A model generated the notes under the pieces. The model searched no databases, was not told where the DNA came from, and saw nothing but the letters and a program-made list of their open reading frames with translations. A program made the position numbers and the translations under genes. A DNA stretch of 43,367 bases from an uncultured Collinsella sp. (GTDB lineage: Bacteria > Actinomycetota > Coriobacteriia > Coriobacteriales > Coriobacteriaceae): the NCBI GenBank assembly GCA_900758375.1, contig CAAERJ010000006.1, forward strand, positions 1-43,367, read 5' to 3'. Position 1 is the first letter of the stretch, and every line of letters starts with the position of its first letter. Below, one piece after another: positions 15,529 to 23,975 of this stretch.

Positions 15529-16426
15529 CTCTAAGAAGCGCGGTGGATTGGGTCGTGGACTCAATGCATTGGTCTCAGAAGCAGAATATGAGACTGGTGG
15601 ATCTGCAACGTCGTCATCAAATGCCGTTCCAGAGACAAAGCTGCCAATCGAAGATATCGTTCCTAATCCAAACCAACCTCGAATTCATTTTAACGAGACT
15701 GAGCTTCGCGAGTTGAGTGAGTCAATCCAGGAGCATGGCGTTCTGCAGCCGCTTCTTGTGCGCAAGCACGGTAATGGCTATGAGATCATTGCTGGCGAGC
15801 GCCGCTATCAGGCTTCAAAACTTGCAGGCCTTGAAGAACTCCCCGTCATCATCAAAGATGTTGACGATGAGGAAATGCTAGCGCTGGCATTGATTGAAAA
15901 CTTGCAGCGTTCTGACTTAAATCCGGTCGAAGAGGCTAAGGGATATCGACAGCTTATCGATGCGAGCGGCATGACTCAAGAGGCCTTGTCTAAGGCTGTC
16001 AGTAAGTCTCGCTCTGCCATCACAAATTCATTGCGTCTGCTCGATCTTCCCGAGGTAGTTCAGCAGTTGATCTTTGAAGGCAAATTGACTGCTGGCCATG
16101 CACGTGCGATTCTCGCAGTCCCGTATGAGGATGCTCGCATTAAGTTGGCTGAGAAGGTTGTTGCAGAAGGATTGTCTGTTCGTGCGACAGAAAACCTTGC
16201 TCCATTGTTTTCTGCCGGAGAGACACCAAAGGCACCGCGTCCCGCGACTCCACAGTCTTTTAAAAAGGCTGCGCGTGTTCTGCGTCAGGTTTTTAACACA
16301 AACGTTCGCGTAAAGAGCTCCCGCGGTAAGAATAAGATCGAGATTGAATTTAAGGATGAAGAGGAGCTGTCTCGCATTCTTGGTGAGATGATCCAATTTA
16401 ATCAGGGAGGTCAGGATGAGGAATAA
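15521..16426 (+). CDS. parB: Chromosome partitioning protein ParB (Spo0J)
   Basis: CTP-dependent DNA clamp that loads at parS and slides along DNA. The CTPase/N-terminal domain has GERRYQAS at 92-99 and ENLQRSDLNPVEEA at 126-139; the helix-turn-helix that reads parS is about 151-177 (MTQEALSKAVSKSRSAITNS). The C-terminal dimerisation region (245-301) is charged. 301 aa, the usual length. GTG start inside the parA tail. Confidence 0.97.
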   Translation: MPSSKKRGGLGRGLNALVSEAEYETGGSATSSSNAVPETKLPIEDIVPNPNQPRIHFNETELRELSESIQEHGVLQPLLVRKHGNGYEIIAGERRYQASKLAGLEELPVIIKDVDDEEMLALALIENLQRSDLNPVEEAKGYRQLIDASGMTQEALSKAVSKSRSAITNSLRLLDLPEVVQQLIFEGKLTAGHARAILAVPYEDARIKLAEKVVAEGLSVRATENLAPLFSAGETPKAPRPATPQSFKKAARVLRQVFNTNVRVKSSRGKNKIEIEFKDEEELSRILGEMIQFNQGGQDEE

Positions 16427-16670
16427 AGTTCTGACTGCTATTGCCATGGCTGCAACCGTTGCAGTTGGCGCATTCGTAGGTTATAAGGTTGTGACAGACG
16501 AAGAATTACGGGGTCGTTTGCTTCGTGGAGCGCAGGATATCGTCGATACATCCAAGAAGAAAATGGATGTTATGACCGAGGATGTCGCCATGCGTACGGC
16601 TCAGGTAACTAAGAATCCCAAGGTTAACCAGGATTGGGTAAACCGTCAATGGGAAAATGTAGGCTTTTAG
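16416..16670 (+). CDS. Small membrane protein, YtxH-like
   Basis: 84 aa with one N-terminal membrane span (TAIAMAATVAVGAFVGYKVV) and a charged amphipathic rest (RGRLLRGAQDIVDTSKKKMD). The layout of one span followed by an extended helix resembles YtxH-family proteins, but the match is by general form only. ATG at 16416 lies inside the parB tail (8-11 bp overlap) behind GGGAGG, so it is in the parAB operon. Function unknown. Confidence 0.75.
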   Translation: MRNKVLTAIAMAATVAVGAFVGYKVVTDEELRGRLLRGAQDIVDTSKKKMDVMTEDVAMRTAQVTKNPKVNQDWVNRQWENVGF

Positions 16671-16678
16671 GTACCTAA
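16667..16678. repeat. 12-bp palindrome TTAGGTACCTAA, copy 2
   Basis: Identical to 13166-13177 and overlapping the TAG stop of the small membrane protein. Confidence 0.5.
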
Positions 16679-16697
16679 CAATTATTAGCCATTTTTG

Positions 16698-16740
16698 AAG
16701 GGGTCCTTGTCTGAGCACCAGAACAGGGACCCCTTATTTC
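16698..16740 (+). terminator. Terminator of the parAB operon
   Basis: Stem AAGGGGTCCTTGT with ACAGGGACCCCTT (one T-C change, G-U in RNA), 12-nt loop, then TATTTCTT. Confidence 0.75.
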
Positions 16741-16792
16741 TTCCGAAAAAGTTGCTGAACAATCGCGCGATACAGATTAATGAGAGATATGA

Positions 16793-16828
16793 AACAGCCC
16801 CGGTTGCAATTAAGCAACCGGGGCTGTT
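16793..16828 (-). terminator. Terminator of rlmN
   Basis: Perfect 15-bp stem AACAGCCCCGGTTGC/GCAACCGGGGCTGTT with AATTAA loop. On the minus strand it is followed by TTTCATATCT, a weak T tract. It lies just past the rlmN stop in tail-to-tail arrangement with the parAB terminator. Confidence 0.7.
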
Positions 16829-16831
16829 CGA

Positions 16832-16847
16832 TGTTTCACATGAAACG
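16832..16847. promoter_or_regulatory. Degenerate parS-like site
   Basis: TGTTTCACATGAAACG, two changes from the perfect parS. It sits between the rlmN terminator stem and the rlmN stop, 2.2 kb from the parS cluster. Confidence 0.4.
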
Positions 16848-16863
16848 TTTAGGTTGGACTCCC

Positions 16864-17916
16864 CTATGCGTTCTTTTGAACCTTGAAGCGCTGCTTGAGT
16901 TGCCCGCAAGCAGCATCGATATCGTTGCCACGAGAGTTACGGATCGTGGTCTCAATACCACGGGACTCAAGACGACGCTGAAGGTCTTCAACCTTATGAA
17001 TCGGCGACGGCTTGAGAGGGCTGCCCTCGATATCGTTGAGCTGGATTAGGTTGACGTGGCACAGCGTGCCCTCGCAGAAGTCGCAGAGCGCCTGCATCTC
17101 GGGGTTAGTGTCATTGACACCCTCGATCATGGCGTATTCGTACGTCGGACGGCGGCCAGTCTTTTCGGTGTAGAGCTGAAGTGCCTCATGAAGACGAAGC
17201 AGCGTGTACTTCTTAACGCCGGGCATAATCTTGTTGCGCGTTGACTGGATGGCAGAGTGCAGCGAGACGGCGAGCGTGAACTGCTCGGGAATGTCGGCAA
17301 ACTTACGAATACCGGGAATAACACCGCTGGTGGAGACGGTGAGGTGGCGCGCTCCGATACCGATGCCGTCAGGGTCATTAAGGATTCGTAGTGCCTTGAG
17401 GACCTCGTCGTAGTTGGCGAAAGGCTCGCCCTGGCCCATGAGCACGACGCTCGTCGCGCGCTCACCAAAGTCGTTAGAAACATGGAGTACCTGGTCAACG
17501 ATCTCCTGAGCGGTCAGCGAGCGCTTGAGGCCGTTCAGGCCGGTAGCGCAAAAAGCGCAGCCCATGCCACAGCCGGCTTGGGTGGATACACAGACAGACA
17601 GCTTGTTTCGACGAGGCATGCCGACGGTCTCGACGGAGATGCCGTCGTGGTACTCGAGTAGGTATTTACGAGAGCCATCCTTAGACACCTGTTTGGCGAG
17701 CTCGGTCGGCGTGTCGAAGGCAAAAGCCTCCTTCAGCTGCTCGCGGAAGGCCTTGGGGAGGTTGGTCATATCGTCAAACGAACAAACGTTCTTCTCAAAA
17801 ACCCATTCGATAAGCTGCTTTGCGCGAAAAGCGGGTTGGCCGAGTTCGGCGACAAGTTCGCGAATATCGTTTTGGCTCAAATCGCGAATGTCTTGAGATT
17901 TAGTCCTGGGATTCAT
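16864..17916 (-). CDS. rlmN: Dual-specificity rRNA/tRNA methyltransferase RlmN
   Basis: Radical-SAM enzyme making 2-methyladenosine at 23S A2503 and tRNA A37. The CxxxCxxC cluster is Cys116, Cys120 and Cys123 in AGCGMGCAFC. The two catalytic cysteines correspond to Cys109 (LSVCVSTQ, 7 residues before the cluster as in E. coli Cys118) and Cys337 (DAACGQLKQRF, E. coli Cys355). RlmN rather than the resistance enzyme Cfr is supported by the normal housekeeping setting and by the long N terminus. ATG start at 17914-17916. 350 aa, the usual length. Confidence 0.95.
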   Translation of the reverse strand: MNPRTKSQDIRDLSQNDIRELVAELGQPAFRAKQLIEWVFEKNVCSFDDMTNLPKAFREQLKEAFAFDTPTELAKQVSKDGSRKYLLEYHDGISVETVGMPRRNKLSVCVSTQAGCGMGCAFCATGLNGLKRSLTAQEIVDQVLHVSNDFGERATSVVLMGQGEPFANYDEVLKALRILNDPDGIGIGARHLTVSTSGVIPGIRKFADIPEQFTLAVSLHSAIQSTRNKIMPGVKKYTLLRLHEALQLYTEKTGRRPTYEYAMIEGVNDTNPEMQALCDFCEGTLCHVNLIQLNDIEGSPLKPSPIHKVEDLQRRLESRGIETTIRNSRGNDIDAACGQLKQRFKVQKNA

Positions 17917-18001
17917 GGAAGCCTTTCGATTTTGGGGAAACGTAGAGGGTATCGCTACAATATGGTATCAGCTGCAGAAATTATAGAGGAGGAGTCTGCC
18001 C

Positions 18002-18967
18002 ATGCCGGGTAAAAGCCTAGAGAACATGCACGTAGCGGTCTTGGCGGGCGGCCATTCCGCCGAACGCGAGATTTCGCTCAATTCGGGAAAGAATGTCGTG
18101 GTGGCACTGAAGGAGGCCGGCTACACCTCGGTGGAGTTGCTCGACACCGCCGCCGATGACTTTATGGTGACCATGGCGACGGGCGGCTTCGACGTGGCGT
18201 TTATCGCCATGCACGGCGCCGGCGGCGAGGATGGCGCCATGCAGGGGGCCATGGAGACGCTGGGTATCCCCTACACGGCGTCGGGCGTGCTCGCCAGCGC
18301 ATGTGGCGCCGATAAAGAGGTTTCAAAGCTTCTGTATGCCAAGGCTGGCATCCCCATTGCCCCCGGCCTGGCGCTTGAGGCGGGCGACGAGATCGATATC
18401 GATCGTATCGTCGAGGTTTGTGGCGAGCGTTGCTTTGTAAAGCCCGCTGTCAACGGTTCTAGCTACGGCATTTCGCTCGTTCACGAGCCTTCCGAGCTGC
18501 CGGCGGCAATCGCCAAGGCTTTTGAGTACGGCGATAAGGTGCTGGTCGAAAAGTGCATCGAGGGAACCGAGATCACCGTGGGCGTGTATGGCGAGGACGA
18601 CGTGCGCGCGCTGCCGATTGTGGAGATTCGCAAGCCTGAGGACTGCGAGTTCTACGATCTGGATGTGAAATACGTCGACCCCACGGACATCCATCGCATT
18701 CCGGCGCAGATTTCGCCCGAGAACTACGCTCGTGCCCAGGAGCTCGCCTGTGCCGCCCATAAGGCACTCGGCTGCCTGGGTATCTCGCGCAGCGACTTTA
18801 TCGTGAGCGAGGACGGTCCTGTCATTCTCGAGACCAATACCATTCCCGGCATGACCGATACGTCGCTGTATCCCGATGAGATTCGCCATACCGACGACAT
18901 GACGTTCCCGCAGGTGTGCGACAGCCTGATCCGTATGGGTCTCCGTCGAGCGGGCGTTGCATGCTAA
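18002..18967 (+). CDS. ddl: D-alanine--D-alanine ligase
   Basis: ATP-grasp enzyme that makes the D-Ala-D-Ala end of the peptidoglycan stem. The N-terminal domain has GGHSAEREISLNSG at 16-29 and HGAGGEDGAMQG, the Mg-ATP part includes VEKCIEGTEITVGVYG, and the C-terminal loop ILETNTIPGMT ends in the catalytic TSLYP segment. 321 aa. ATG at 18002 with a strong GGAGGAG site 8 bases upstream. The last 7 bases overlap dinG. Confidence 0.95.
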   Translation: MPGKSLENMHVAVLAGGHSAEREISLNSGKNVVVALKEAGYTSVELLDTAADDFMVTMATGGFDVAFIAMHGAGGEDGAMQGAMETLGIPYTASGVLASACGADKEVSKLLYAKAGIPIAPGLALEAGDEIDIDRIVEVCGERCFVKPAVNGSSYGISLVHEPSELPAAIAKAFEYGDKVLVEKCIEGTEITVGVYGEDDVRALPIVEIRKPEDCEFYDLDVKYVDPTDIHRIPAQISPENYARAQELACAAHKALGCLGISRSDFIVSEDGPVILETNTIPGMTDTSLYPDEIRHTDDMTFPQVCDSLIRMGLRRAGVAC

Positions 18968-21855
18968 TCGAGGACGCCGTATCTCCTGGAACGCCGCAGT
19001 TTGTCATCGATTCTTATGCCACGCTCGCCGAGCGCGCCAAGACGCAGTCGTTTGGCCTCATCGAGGAGGATGTAATCGTCCTCGATACCGAGACCACGGG
19101 TCTTTCGGTGCAGGACAACGAGTTAATTGAGATTTCCGCGGCCCGTCTTTCGGGCCGCGAGGTCATTGACCGCTTCGATACGTTCGTGCATCCCAAGCAG
19201 CTGATTCCTGCAGAGATTACCGAGCTCACGAGTATTACGAACGCCGATGTGGCAGATGCCCCGTCGGCCGTCGAGGCCGTCGCGGCACTCGCCGACTTTG
19301 TGGGCGGCTGTCCTGTTATCGCACATAACGCCACGTTTGACCGGTCGTTTATCGAATCGGTCAAAGGCGGCGTCAACGTGAGTGATATCTGGATCGATTC
19401 GCTGGCGCTATCGCGCATTGCGCTTCCGCGCCTGACATCGCACAAACTGTCCTTTATGGCCGACTTGTTTGGGTGCGATTCGGTATCGCACCGTGCGAAT
19501 GCAGACGTTGATGCCCTGTGCGGTGTGTGGCGCGTGCTGCTGGTCGCACTTACCGACCTGCCTTCGGGCCTTATGGCGCGCTTGGCGGACATGCACGCGG
19601 ACGTGCCTTGGTCCTATCGTCCCATTTTTTCTTTTTTGGCTGGCCAGAACCCGGGTTCGATATTTTCGCTCAGCGCCGCTCGTGCCGATGTGCTCAAGGC
19701 CGATCGCGCGGACGATCGCGTTGATGCGGACGAGCTGTCGGTCATTAAGATGCCGAGCCGTGAAGAGATCGAGGCAGATTACGCCCCCGGCGGTCTGGTC
19801 AATCGTATGTACCCCACCTATGAGCCGCGCGACGAGCAGATCGCGATGGCGGTTGAGGTGCGCGATGCGCTGGTCACGGGTACCCATCGCGTGATCGAGG
19901 CGGGCACGGGCGTCGGTAAGTCGATGGCCTATCTCGTGCCCTTTGCCGAGGCCGCCCGCCGAAACAACATTACCGTTGGCATTGCGACCAAATCGAATAA
20001 TCTTGCCGACCAGCTTATGTACCATGAGCTGCCAAAGCTCGCCGAACAGCTGGACGGGGGCCTGTCATTTTGTGCACTCAAGGGCTATGACCACTATCCG
20101 TGCCTGCGCAAGCTCGAGCGCATGAGCCGTGGTCAGGTTGAGATTACCACCAAGCGCGATCCTGCTGACACGCTCACAGCGGTTGCGGTGATCATGGCGT
20201 ATGTGTGCCAATCTGCCGATGGAGACCTCGATTCACTTGGCATTCGCTGGCGCAGCGTCAACCGTCCCGACTTTACGACGGCTTCGCGCGAGTGTGCACG
20301 CCGTCTGTGTCCGTTCTTCCCTGACAAATGCCTGGTCCACGGGGCACGTCGCCGTGCTGCACATACCGACGTGGTGGTCACCAACCATTCCCTACTGTTC
20401 CGCAACGTGGCCGCCGAGGGAAGGATTTTGCCTCCGATTCGTCACTGGGTGGTCGATGAGGCCCATTCTATCGAGCGCGAGGCCCGTCGCCAATGGGCGC
20501 GCGTGGTTTCGGCCGATGAGTCGCGCGTGCTGTTTGAGCGCTTGGGCGGATCGAGTGCCGGTGCGCTGAGTCAGGTTTCTCGTGACCTGGCCACTTCCGA
20601 GGGCTCCACGCTCTACCTGGGACTCACTGCCAAGGCGACGTCGACGGTTGCCCGCGCGAGCATGGCGATTGCCGATGTGTTCGATGGCGTGCGCGAGCTT
20701 GGCCGCCGTGCCCGCGGGGGCTATGACAACGCGAATCTGTGGATTGGCCCCGAGCTGCGCGAGTCGGATGACTGGCACGATTTTTTGCAGTCGGCCCATA
20801 CCGCAATTGATGCGCTGGACCAAGCGGATAAAAGCGTAGACGCGCTGGTGCAAGCCGTCGCTGCCGATAAGCCTGAGGTCGTCGTCGACCTGGGCGAGAT
20901 TTCGCGCCGTCTTCACGAGTTGGTCGAGAATCTCAAGCTCATCATTGAGGGTACGGATGAGCACTATGTGTACTCATTGCAGGTTAACCGCCGGCTGCGA
21001 GCGGGCGGGGAGTCTATGACCGCTGAGCGCATCGATATCGGCGAGGCCCTGGCGAACGAGTGGCTGCCCGAGGTGCACACGGCCATCTTCGCTTCGGCGA
21101 CCATGACGGTGTCCAAGAGCTTTGAGCATTTCAACCATGCTGTCGGCCTCGATCGCATTGGTGCGTCGACATCCTCATCGCTGCACCTGGATTCGAGCTA
21201 TGACTTTGACTCGAATATGGCCGTGGTCGTGGCGGGGGACATTCCCGATCCGCGCGATCGCGAGCGCTATCTGTCAGCGCTCGAGTGCGTACTGGTCGAT
21301 GCCCATCTCGCCATGGGTGGATCGGTGCTTACGCTGTTCACTAACAGGCGCGATATGGAGGACCTGTATGCCCGTGTCGAGCCCAAATTGGCGCGAGCGG
21401 GCCTGGAGCTCAATTGTCAACAGCGCAACTCGTCCCCGCGTCGCCTGCGCGATCGGTTTATCAACGAGCCGACCTCATCGCTCTTTGCGCTCAAGGCCTT
21501 TTGGGAGGGCTTTGACGCCAGCGGCGAGACGCTGCGCTGCGTCATTATCCCCAAGCTGCCGTTCTCGAGCCCCACGGATCCTCTTTCGTGCGAGCGCAAC
21601 CTGCGCGAAGACCGCGCTTGGGCGCGCTACTCGCTGCCCGAGGCGGTGCTCGAAGTCAAGCAAGCCGCCGGCCGTCTCATTCGCTCGTCGACTGATTGCG
21701 GCGTGCTTATCTTGGCAGATCCGCGTTTGGTGACAAAGGGCTACGGCAAGAAGTTCTTGACGTCGCTGCCTACGACTTCCTACCAGCGTATCGAGTCGGC
21801 ACAGATCGGTCATTATTTGCAGCTGTGGCGTGCGCGCCACGAGAGACGCCGTTAA
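18961..21855 (+). CDS. dinG: DinG-type helicase with N-terminal 3'-5' exonuclease domain
   Basis: 964 aa. Residues 35-200 are a DnaQ/PolC-type exonuclease (DEDDh): DTETTG at 42-47, HNATFDRSF at 122-130, and H177/D182 in SHRANADVDAL. Residues 280 onward form an XPD/DinG superfamily 2 helicase: Walker A GTGVGKS at 315-321, DEAH at 499-502. Four cysteines, C381, C445, C450 and C457, have spacings very close to the iron-sulfur ligands of E. coli DinG (120, 194, 199, 205), so a 4Fe-4S cluster is predicted. This combines the exonuclease fusion of Bacillus DinG with the cluster of E. coli DinG. I chose ATG 18961, inside the ddl tail; an upstream in-frame start at 18916 would overlap ddl by 52 bp. 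The stop shares TTAA with the WYL gene coming the other way. Confidence 0.9.
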   Translation: MLIEDAVSPGTPQFVIDSYATLAERAKTQSFGLIEEDVIVLDTETTGLSVQDNELIEISAARLSGREVIDRFDTFVHPKQLIPAEITELTSITNADVADAPSAVEAVAALADFVGGCPVIAHNATFDRSFIESVKGGVNVSDIWIDSLALSRIALPRLTSHKLSFMADLFGCDSVSHRANADVDALCGVWRVLLVALTDLPSGLMARLADMHADVPWSYRPIFSFLAGQNPGSIFSLSAARADVLKADRADDRVDADELSVIKMPSREEIEADYAPGGLVNRMYPTYEPRDEQIAMAVEVRDALVTGTHRVIEAGTGVGKSMAYLVPFAEAARRNNITVGIATKSNNLADQLMYHELPKLAEQLDGGLSFCALKGYDHYPCLRKLERMSRGQVEITTKRDPADTLTAVAVIMAYVCQSADGDLDSLGIRWRSVNRPDFTTASRECARRLCPFFPDKCLVHGARRRAAHTDVVVTNHSLLFRNVAAEGRILPPIRHWVVDEAHSIEREARRQWARVVSADESRVLFERLGGSSAGALSQVSRDLATSEGSTLYLGLTAKATSTVARASMAIADVFDGVRELGRRARGGYDNANLWIGPELRESDDWHDFLQSAHTAIDALDQADKSVDALVQAVAADKPEVVVDLGEISRRLHELVENLKLIIEGTDEHYVYSLQVNRRLRAGGESMTAERIDIGEALANEWLPEVHTAIFASATMTVSKSFEHFNHAVGLDRIGASTSSSLHLDSSYDFDSNMAVVVAGDIPDPRDRERYLSALECVLVDAHLAMGGSVLTLFTNRRDMEDLYARVEPKLARAGLELNCQQRNSSPRRLRDRFINEPTSSLFALKAFWEGFDASGETLRCVIIPKLPFSSPTDPLSCERNLREDRAWARYSLPEAVLEVKQAAGRLIRSSTDCGVLILADPRLVTKGYGKKFLTSLPTTSYQRIESAQIGHYLQLWRARHERRR

Positions 21856-22769
21856 AGCGGGCAGGTCAGGCTCTTCGCCATATCGCATAGACGCTTTGCC
21901 AAGGCGGGGTCATCCAGTATGCGGATGGCTCCGCCCGCTGCGATTATCTGACAGAACAGCCAGTGCTCTGACCCATAACGCACGGTCACCGTTGCCATGT
22001 CTGTCCCGTTTGGCTCAATCGACATGATGCCGGCCCAGTCTAGGCGCTCTGCCATGTCGAGCGGCATGAGGAGTTTTGCGCTCTGTTCCGCATGGGAAAG
22101 GGATTCGTGGAGGGATGCGGACGCGGGCGTGTGGCGCTCCACGGAATCGTCGGTGAAGGCAAGGCCCTCGATTTTGTCCATGCGGTAGGAGCGCTGCTCG
22201 TCAACTTCGACATCCCAGGCAATCAGGTAGGTTTGATCACCATGTGTCGCGATGCGCAGGGGGTCGATGAGACGCTCGCGCGCCCGTGCGTCGTCCATCG
22301 AACGGTAGGTGATGCGGCATCGAACGCCGTCTTGAATCGCGCAGTTCAGCTGTTGCCAGTGCGATCCTCGGGCAACGGTATCGACGACGCGCTGGTTGTA
22401 GCCGAGTTCCTCGGGTAGGAGGGCATGTCGGATACGCTCTGCTGCCCGAGAGTCGATTCCCATCGATTCGAGTTCGTGATTGAGCACGGCGCCTTCGGCG
22501 GCACTTAGACGCAAGGGCAGCACACGCCCCGCATCACCTGTCAGGATGATGCGCTCGCCGCGGCGTTCGCAGATGATGCGTGCGCCCGACTCACGGTCAG
22601 CGAGGGTCGAGACGATATCGATAATTTCATCGAGCGCCGCACCCGTGATATCAAAACGGCTGCAGATATCCCCTCGTGTCATGCCGGTCTTGCCGGCAGC
22701 GTAGAGGGCCTCCATGATGTCAATCGCACGCGAGAGCCTTTGCTCGCTGGTGAGTTTACGCGCGGGCAT
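21852..22769 (-). CDS. WYL-domain transcriptional regulator, PafC-like
   Basis: N-terminal winged helix (MPARKLTSEQRLSRAIDIMEALYAAG...) and a C-terminal WYL domain with YLIAWDVEVDEQRSYRMDKI. In actinobacteria adjacent WYL proteins PafB and PafC form a heterodimer that activates DNA-damage genes, often recognised through single-stranded DNA bound by WYL. This gene and the next overlap by 14 bp and are read in the same direction, as in pafBC. I chose ATG 22769 (about 305 aa) behind AAAGGACGG; the longer reading at 22829 lacks such a site. Stop overlaps dinG's stop. Confidence 0.85.
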   Translation of the reverse strand: MPARKLTSEQRLSRAIDIMEALYAAGKTGMTRGDICSRFDITGAALDEIIDIVSTLADRESGARIICERRGERIILTGDAGRVLPLRLSAAEGAVLNHELESMGIDSRAAERIRHALLPEELGYNQRVVDTVARGSHWQQLNCAIQDGVRCRITYRSMDDARARERLIDPLRIATHGDQTYLIAWDVEVDEQRSYRMDKIEGLAFTDDSVERHTPASASLHESLSHAEQSAKLLMPLDMAERLDWAGIMSIEPNGTDMATVTVRYGSEHWLFCQIIAAGGAIRILDDPALAKRLCDMAKSLTCPL

Positions 22770-23778
22770 GCTCGTGCACCGTCCTTTCGATGAGGTGGTT
22801 CCACGCCAGTTTAAGTGCATCGGGGGCAACGGGTCTCATGCCGTCCATGGCGTGCTCCATGCAAAACGAGGCGGCGGCATTAAGATTGCGCACGCTGACG
22901 GTCCAGGTCCAACCCTCTTCGGTGCGTGTGAGCTCTCCGCGACCCCGCGTAAGGCCGCTGACCATGTCGGCCTGGGCTTGCGGGGCAAACGAAAAGGTCG
23001 CCATAACGGGCCTGCAATCGGCGAAATCAAACTCAAAGAACAGACGATCGTTCAGGTTGAAGTCGGCAGGGATGGAGTAGGACTTCGAGGGGCGCCATGC
23101 GCGAACGATACGGTCGCAGCGAAACGTCCTGATTTCGTCGGTGGCGTTGTCGAGTCCGCAAAAATACGCCACGCCCTCGTGCTCGAACATGCCGTACACG
23201 CAGACGGTGCGTTCTTTTTGCTCTCCGCGCCCGTTTTGATACAAAAAGCGCAGCGCGCAGCGTTCGGCAAAAGCGCTCCACACCGCATCGACGGCAGGCG
23301 AGCGACGGGCGGGAGGTTCTTCTGCGGTCGATGCGCCAGTGAGGTAGGCGATCTTGGAGCGTATGTCTGCAAGCGGCGTGGCAAACGCGGCCGAACCGGT
23401 CGCAAGGGTCTGGTCGATAGCGTCGAGCAAGATGTCCGCGTCGTCTGCAGTGATGAGGCCACCGGCCGCAAACGTGTGCTCGCGATCGATGGTCCACGCG
23501 CTTTCTTCGGTTTCTTGGGCGCCTGCTGCGCGGACTTCTTTGATCGTGATTCCGCGTTCGAGGAGTTTTTCGCGATCGCGGCGAAACTTGCGCTTGTCCG
23601 AGTCGATATTGCCCGATCCATAGCCAAGATCGGAATCCAGGACAATTTGCTCTGTGGTCAGTGGCTCGGGAGAGCTGTTAAGGACAAAGAACAGATTGAG
23701 GATGCGCTGGGCGGTCTTGTCGAAATCGGGCCCCGGCGCCCCCTTTTTATTCGTTACGGTTGTATCGCTTGCCGTCAT
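22756..23778 (-). CDS. WYL-domain transcriptional regulator, PafB-like
   Basis: Winged-helix N terminus (about 20-95: FVLNSSPEPLTTEQIVLDSD, then KFRRDREKLLERGI) and a C-terminal WYL domain (YFCGLDNATDEIRTFRCDRIVRA). It is the first gene of the WYL pair. ATG 23778 with GAGG 7 bases upstream is preferred to the ATG at 23811. 340 aa. The role is inferred to be DNA-damage or single-stranded DNA sensing, as in PafBC, and dinG lies next door. Confidence 0.8.
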   Translation of the reverse strand: MTASDTTVTNKKGAPGPDFDKTAQRILNLFFVLNSSPEPLTTEQIVLDSDLGYGSGNIDSDKRKFRRDREKLLERGITIKEVRAAGAQETEESAWTIDREHTFAAGGLITADDADILLDAIDQTLATGSAAFATPLADIRSKIAYLTGASTAEEPPARRSPAVDAVWSAFAERCALRFLYQNGRGEQKERTVCVYGMFEHEGVAYFCGLDNATDEIRTFRCDRIVRAWRPSKSYSIPADFNLNDRLFFEFDFADCRPVMATFSFAPQAQADMVSGLTRGRGELTRTEEGWTWTVSVRNLNAAASFCMEHAMDGMRPVAPDALKLAWNHLIERTVHEHARA

Positions 23779-23975
23779 AGAATCCTCGCATGGGAAGGTG
23801 TTTGATGCCATGATTTTAGTCCGATATGGAGATTAGGCTATATCCTTGTTCGCTCGCGGCGTTAAGATGGCCCGAATTCGGTCGTTTGCGCTCGCTCGGG
23901 GTATACTTTCGACTATATACGGTTCTAATGTGCATGCATTGGGCCTATTTGTCGGATTATGGATGTGGAGCGCAC

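Noticed and set aside
22714..23805. Plus-strand open frame opposite the second WYL gene
   Set aside because: The WYL reading has recognisable domains and a ribosome binding site; this one has neither.
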